37,223 nt of DNA from Lingula anatina (Eukaryota; Brachiopoda; Lingulata; Lingulida; Lingulidae). Of this stretch, positions 32,364 through 37,223 are shown piece by piece (the first letter of the stretch is position 1; the number at the start of each line of letters is the position of its first letter). A program made the translations under genes and the position numbers. The stretch lies in NCBI RefSeq assembly GCF_001039355.2, contig NW_019775491.1, forward strand, positions 589,481-626,703, read 5' to 3'. The notes under the pieces are model-generated. The model did not search any database, had not been told where the DNA came from, and saw only the letters and a program-made list of their open reading frames with translations.

Positions 32364-32974
32364 GACTCTTTTACGGTTTACACACATTCTTTAGCGCACT
32401 TGTGGAATTTATTGGGTAAAAACATACATGGCGTGTGGGCAACCACATGCTCAGAATGCGCTGCACTTGCATATTCTATACTTGTTTTTTAAGATCAGGG
32501 CTTTGCTTTTGTGGTATTTTGCTAAGACTACAATTTATCTTTGAATTATGAATAAAATATAGATAGATTAACCGTCTCAGAGGAATAAAACTTGAAAAAT
32601 ATTAAACATGAATCAGTAAATATTCTGGTGCATTTCTGGTGTATTCGAAAAGTTACACGTATAAATAAATAATAAACCATTTCTATCTGATTTTTATTGT
32701 GATCACAGATCTACAGTAAAATTAATCTCACTAAATGGGAGGAACGGATACAGCCAATTAACACAGTCACTTATATTATATTGAATATTTTAATATTATA
32801 TTGAATATTAAATTGAAGTAACATGTGTGTTTTTCTTTGTGCTTATGGAATGGTTTAAATAAAACATATCCTGATACTTCTGCTTTCGACTTCAATTCAC
32901 ATGTCAATTAACTTCGAGCATAGAGAAAGTCAGGAAAATTCAGGTTTTGTACACACGGTTGTGCTGGCGCTATT
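32364..32974. other. Convergent 3' ends of fucosyltransferase copy 3 (+) and FLVCR-like gene (-)
   Basis: Plus-strand AATAAA strings at 32551-32556 and 32584-32589, and a minus-strand AATAAA (TTTATT on plus, 32693-32698), lie within about 150 bp. The two transcripts probably end tail to tail here, possibly overlapping. Confidence 0.5.
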
Positions 32975-35900
32975 TCACGGTCTTGAAGTGTCAACTAACT
33001 CTGTTGCCGAGGACTTTGGATGGCGAACCTGAATGTCGTCCGGCAATTTCTTCTGCAAATAGAAATTCGAAACCTATAAACCCATGCAAATTTTAGAATA
33101 AATTGAAATGGGCACCCGTGGAATAATTGCTGCCTCTTATCTTCCTGATCTCCCTAGTAGTTTGTGCTTCTATCTCAAAGACATGCCATAGTGTTTTATT
33201 TTTATTATTAAAAATAGATTTACTCCTATGGCACTATGAGTATAGTGATAGTTTAACCAGGGAATTATATCGGATATAATTCCCTGGTTTAACACAAATT
33301 GAAACTGCAGAATGTAGGCCTATGGATCGCTCACTTTGCTTAAGTCATATGAAGAAACATTAATCACGAAAATATATTTTAGGATAAAAGCTGACCCTAA
33401 AACTCCAAGTTATTTTTAGAGTTGTAAAATTGCGAATATCGAAGTATTCTTTTCTTTTTTCTCTTTGAAGCAAAGCATGGGGCAGTGGGTGTTAATATCC
33501 TTGGTCAGAGCAAACTTGTTTTTATAGATTATAAATACATTAGCCAGGGAATGGGGCGAAGGAATAATTTAAAATATAACATCACAATGAGTAATCCTTT
33601 CTCAAAATGTATTCCTAATTTTTATTGACCTGTTTCTCCGCCTCCTGTCGCCGAAGATCTTCCCGGATAAGTGCTGTTAAAAGATGAAAACTTGAATAGT
33701 CTGCCGACCAGATTTCTTGTTACATGTGGTATACCAGCCATTCACACAATGCAGTAATTTGTCGAACTCGCTGTTCAATATTTCAGTACCTTCATCTGTC
33801 CGCATGCTGTTGCACGGACTGAACGATATTCATTGTCAGATATCACATGTATATTTAAGGGAGCCGAGTCGTATGACAAACTTCCATTGTATATTGTACA
33901 CACAAATTTGGGGAATTCCATATACAGTAAATGGAAATACTATAAAGGAAAATGCTACTAACATACCTAACTATACTTTTTACACATCTTTACTTTTTAT
34001 AAAGCTACACTTTTATATACAGGTGTATAACATTCTGCGGGTATGGGAAGGCTTTGCGTTATCTTTTAGTACACCTCACCTGTGGCAATAACTCCCAGAA
34101 GTAAGGCACCTGATGCCAGAGAGTTAGCAGCAAGCGGGCCATATCTGCTCAGCAAGGTGCCCATCAACGTCGTAAACACGATGCCAAAAAGCTGAAAAAA
34201 AGTAAAAATAAATTAAGACAGTGCCTATGATAAAACTGTTTATTGGGTGTAAATGATTACGTTTTCGTTTGAAATTTAGATAAAACGAAAGCTTGGATCA
34301 AAGCAGTGAATGGTTGATAATTGATTGCAGGAGTAAAAACTCAAGTTCAATTATATGTAACTAGTGCTAAAAACATATCAAATGTAGAGAAAACGGCATC
34401 ACTGAATCATTTCAAAAAAACAAGGTATGTGGGCAATTCGATGTATACTGTATGAAAGACATTTCCTATCTATGAGTTAATAGTACAATATACGGGCAAA
34501 GCAGAAGTGTAAATTATACACAGTGTTGTCTACTAGAAAACATAATTATATTAACGTTACGATTGCTTATGATATGATCACCTAGAATCTTTCAAGGTAT
34601 ATAGTCGTATACATTTAATCAATTTGTTTGGCGTGAACATGCAGTCAACTACCTTTTTCAATTGCAAAGTTGTGAACAAACAACTACAATCTTGTTGCCG
34701 CCAGTATAACCACCAACTGTGCTGCTTCAAAGAACATGAGCTGTATCTTCAATTCTGTGCCCATATAAAATTATAGTTTTGTTTTACTGCCCAATTCTCA
34801 CCTGAGCCGTGGCGTTCAGGAGTCCCGATGATGTTCCCTCCGACTCCGGGTACGTGAGCTCTGCTGCAAACTCAAAACCCACTGGAAGGTAACCCGTCAT
34901 GAAGAAACTAGAAAATGCAGTGTAAGGAACGCAATGATGAATTTAGATACTTCATGGCGTTTCAATGTACAAAGGAGTGTTTATTTATCAATAATGGCAC
35001 TGCCACATTTGTAGTACATGTACGGCCCAACAAGTCTATATCACAGTATTGCATTGCTTCTGACTTGTTCAGGAAAAGTCACATACTTATTGGAAACAAA
35101 GTTTTCATAACCGTCAAATAATAGAGTTCGAACGTTTAAAAAAACGTTGCATAAGCCAATGACCACTTGCCGTATATGATATTACCCAAGTATTCCTCCG
35201 CAGAGGTAGAGAAGCCAGAGTAAACCCTGGTCCAAGGTGAAGGTGAACAGGACCATGCCCGCCATTGACATGAAGTAGATCGCCACCGTAGTCAGTCTAG
35301 ATGTAGATAAGGGAGACATATCAACAATGTGCTTTGTAAGAATTTGATATCATGTAAGGAATCAATAATAAATAATTACATGATATATATGAAGCGACGG
35401 TAAAAACGTCAAAAATAAATGTACGTATGTACGTATGTTAAGACAAATATGGGACACAAACGGAATAATAATAATTCATTCAACATAAGTGTAACGGAGA
35501 GAGGGTCGACACCCCCCCCCCTTCGTGATACCTTGGGGACTGCCAGTTAACTCACTTGAACTTCTTTGTTTTATCCAACCACAGTCCAGCTATGATGGCG
35601 CCCAGTATTCCCACCAGAACCAATGTAAGACCAATGCGGCCGGCATCTTCTTCACAGTTCTATAATGTGAAACAGACTAAACCTGTTTTATAAACGATGA
35701 TATGTTTGTCACTTTTAAGTGTTCGACAAATTACTGCATTGTATGATATTAAGATAATCATGTGAATGTCAAAAATAAGACGATATATTAAATAAATATA
35801 GTTTTAAGACCTTTGTTTTTGGAAGTAAAGAACGAGTCTTTTCGACAAATATTCTTGCTTGTGCAGCTATGATTTATCATAACTAGGTTTATCATTTTTG

Positions 35901-36804
35901 TAAAGAAAAATATCAAAAGTTGAAACTAGAAAACAATTTACCTCACAATATCGAAGTACCAATGGATTGAGTAACGTGCTAATTGCATAATAGGTGCCTG
36001 CATTCATACCTTTGGGAGAATGAGAATTGGAATCTCAACACACTAGCAGAATGTACTCAGTTTTTAAAACTGGTTGCATAATTGGGACCAATATTAGTTT
36101 ATTTAATTTATAATATAGAAATATTTCATAAAAACTAATACTTGTGTTCAGGAATATAGCTAAAATTTGTTATTTAATAATTACGCCCATTAAAAATAAA
36201 TATAAAAAAACGTTAATAGAAAAGGTGTTCTGGCGTCGTTAACAAATTGATAGCATCGAGGAATAGAACGTGCTCCTCTTACCATAGGTGACCATTAGTA
36301 ACATGAAACCTTTGTTCTTCACCAAACGCAGTAGAGACTCAGTGTATTTTTCCTCTGCTGCCTGCCTCACAATAACAGCTTGGGCTACACTAGGAGGCAC
36401 ATGCGGTTCTTTCCTAAATACTGGTAGAAAAAAAACATTCCCATAACTCCCCTTCCTACGTTGTAATATTTTATATACTTAATTTCTCTTTCCTTGTTTT
36501 CAGTGCATGTATGATACTATTTTTGGAACTCATGTAATTGATTACCAATTAATGTTTAAGTCAAGTAAATGATGAAGACTGATAAAACTGCATTAAGCGA
36601 TGAATTAAGTCCAACGAAGACAGCAAACAAATTATTTGAAGAAGAAAGAGAAAATAACACACCTATCAGTACCGATATGAATATTGCCGATGTTACCCCC
36701 GCTGAAGAGTACAGCATAACACTGAGATCCTGTCCTACCAGATCCAGGTCGTCGTGGTTCTTCACTATCACAGGGGGCAGCAAGAAACCTAGGGCACCAC
36801 CCAC
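32975..36804 (-). CDS. FLVCR/SLC49-type major facilitator transporter, 3' part (last 9 exons, 300 aa)
   Basis: Membrane transporter of the FLVCR1/FLVCR2 type (linked to heme and, more recently, choline/ethanolamine transport). Minus-strand exons in transcript order: 36804-36663, 36420-36283, 36009-35942, 35659-35556, 35296-35186, 34907-34802, 34191-34080, 33673-33630, 33052-32975; 903 nt, phases closing, stop TGA. The visible part starts at [14 protein letters not shown], before the central cytoplasmic loop ([14 protein letters not shown]). It continues through [36 protein letters not shown], and the family signature [20 protein letters not shown] followed by [15 protein letters not shown]. 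It ends after the last membrane span with a short charged tail ([14 protein letters not shown]). This matches roughly the C-terminal half of a 550-residue family member. The N-terminal exons are outside the window. FLVCR1 and FLVCR2 cannot be told apart. Confidence 0.93.
33251..33293. repeat. 43-bp near-perfect palindrome in the last FLVCR-like intron
   Basis: Arms 33251-33271 and 33273-33293 are inverted repeats of 21 bp with a single mismatched pair (15 bp perfect next to the centre) around one central base. A 1-nt loop makes an ordinary RNA hairpin unlikely to be a miRNA precursor. It could be a cruciform-prone scar of element insertion. Confidence 0.85.
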
Positions 36805-36948
36805 CTGAGGAAAATAATGTTATCGTCATTTTACATGTAGCTATTTCAGAGACATTGGAATTACAGGTGTAATATGCCACAGCGCATACAGTGTATACAC
36901 GCAGATAAAGATAGCGCTGGCAAAAGTTCAGCGTATATGTAGGGGAGA

Positions 36949-37223
36949 CCGGGGCTAGTTGGCCCAGTTAGACACTTTCGGCCTTGTAGAGCCAACTAGG
37001 AATGAGTAAGAGTAACAAAATCGGTTTCAAAGTAAGCCCCATGAACTAAGCTACGTATGCAACTTTATTATGTTTCAAATATAATGCCAGATGACTCACA
37101 ATTTGACAAAAAACGCAATTGACGTCAGGGGGGCCAACTTGCCCCGCCACGGGGCAAGTTGACCCCAGGGTCGGGGCAAGTTGGCACCCTATACGAAAAT
37201 GAAGTAAGTATCCCATGTAAACG
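36949..37223. repeat. Repeated GGGGCAAGTTGGC motif with inverted arms at right edge
   Basis: GCCAACTTGCCCCG (37133-37146) and CGGGGCAAGTTGGC (37172-37185) are a perfect 14-bp inverted pair with 25 nt between them. A third, direct copy (CGGGGCAAGTTG, 37150-37161) lies between. A related GGGGCTAGTTGGCC occurs at about 36952-36965, with an inverted GAGCCAACTAGG near 36990. This looks like terminal or subterminal repeats of a mobile element that may continue past the window. It lies just upstream of the first visible FLVCR-like exon, within its preceding intron. Confidence 0.6.

Noticed and set aside
33251-33293. miRNA precursor
   Set aside because: The loop is a single base and the stem has no extension, unlike a Drosha/Dicer substrate.
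33717-34091. 124-codon plus-strand frame
   Set aside because: It lies over an intron and exon of the minus-strand FLVCR-like gene and shows no recognisable domain.

Overview
This is an AT-rich piece of an animal nuclear genome. It has many introns with GT-AG (and one GC-AG) boundaries, long introns, dinucleotide microsatellites and decayed transposons. The gene set is a PIWI protein, a beta-1,4-galactosyltransferase-family enzyme with an invertebrate-type active site, tandem GT11 fucosyltransferases and an FLVCR-type transporter. This suggests a marine invertebrate, perhaps a lophotrochozoan such as a mollusc. The taxon is an inference; no ribosomal or mitochondrial marker is present.

Layout, left to right. 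(1) 1-1712: the 5' region of a piwi gene, with three diverged exon-like repeats. (2) 1713-10018 (+): a complete 17-exon PIWI-clade Argonaute, 937 aa as spliced here, with an expanded RG-rich N-terminus. Its introns hold an antisense non-LTR retrotransposon tail, nested hairpins and a small inverted-repeat element. (3) 10019-13001: 3' UTR, then intergenic DNA. (4) 13002-23686 (+): a six-exon beta-4-galactosyltransferase-family gene, 502 aa as spliced. Its first exon and flanks appear twice, 1606 bp each, separated by a single N. I read this as an unmerged contig overlap, not a biological duplication. A dead Tc1/mariner transposase lies in intron 4. (5) 25856-32049 (+): three tandem GT11 alpha-1,2-fucosyltransferase-like genes, each with its coding region in one exon. 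(6) 32975-36804 (-): the 3' half of an FLVCR/SLC49 transporter gene converging on the third fucosyltransferase; its 5' exons lie beyond the right edge. (7) The last ~280 bp hold a repeated GGGGCAAGTTGGC-type motif with inverted arms.

Functional picture. Four Golgi-type II glycosyltransferase genes sit next to each other on one strand. A beta-1,4 Gal/GalNAc transferase would build a terminal LacNAc or LacdiNAc unit, and alpha-1,2-fucosyltransferases could cap galactose-ended chains. This is a plausible but unproven glycan-capping cluster. The three fucosyltransferases differ at motif I and II residues, and only the middle copy is canonical at both. The piwi and FLVCR genes look like unrelated neighbours.

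All splice models were made by eye from reading frame, splice consensus and family similarity. The exon phases close and the summed lengths are multiples of three for all three multi-exon genes.
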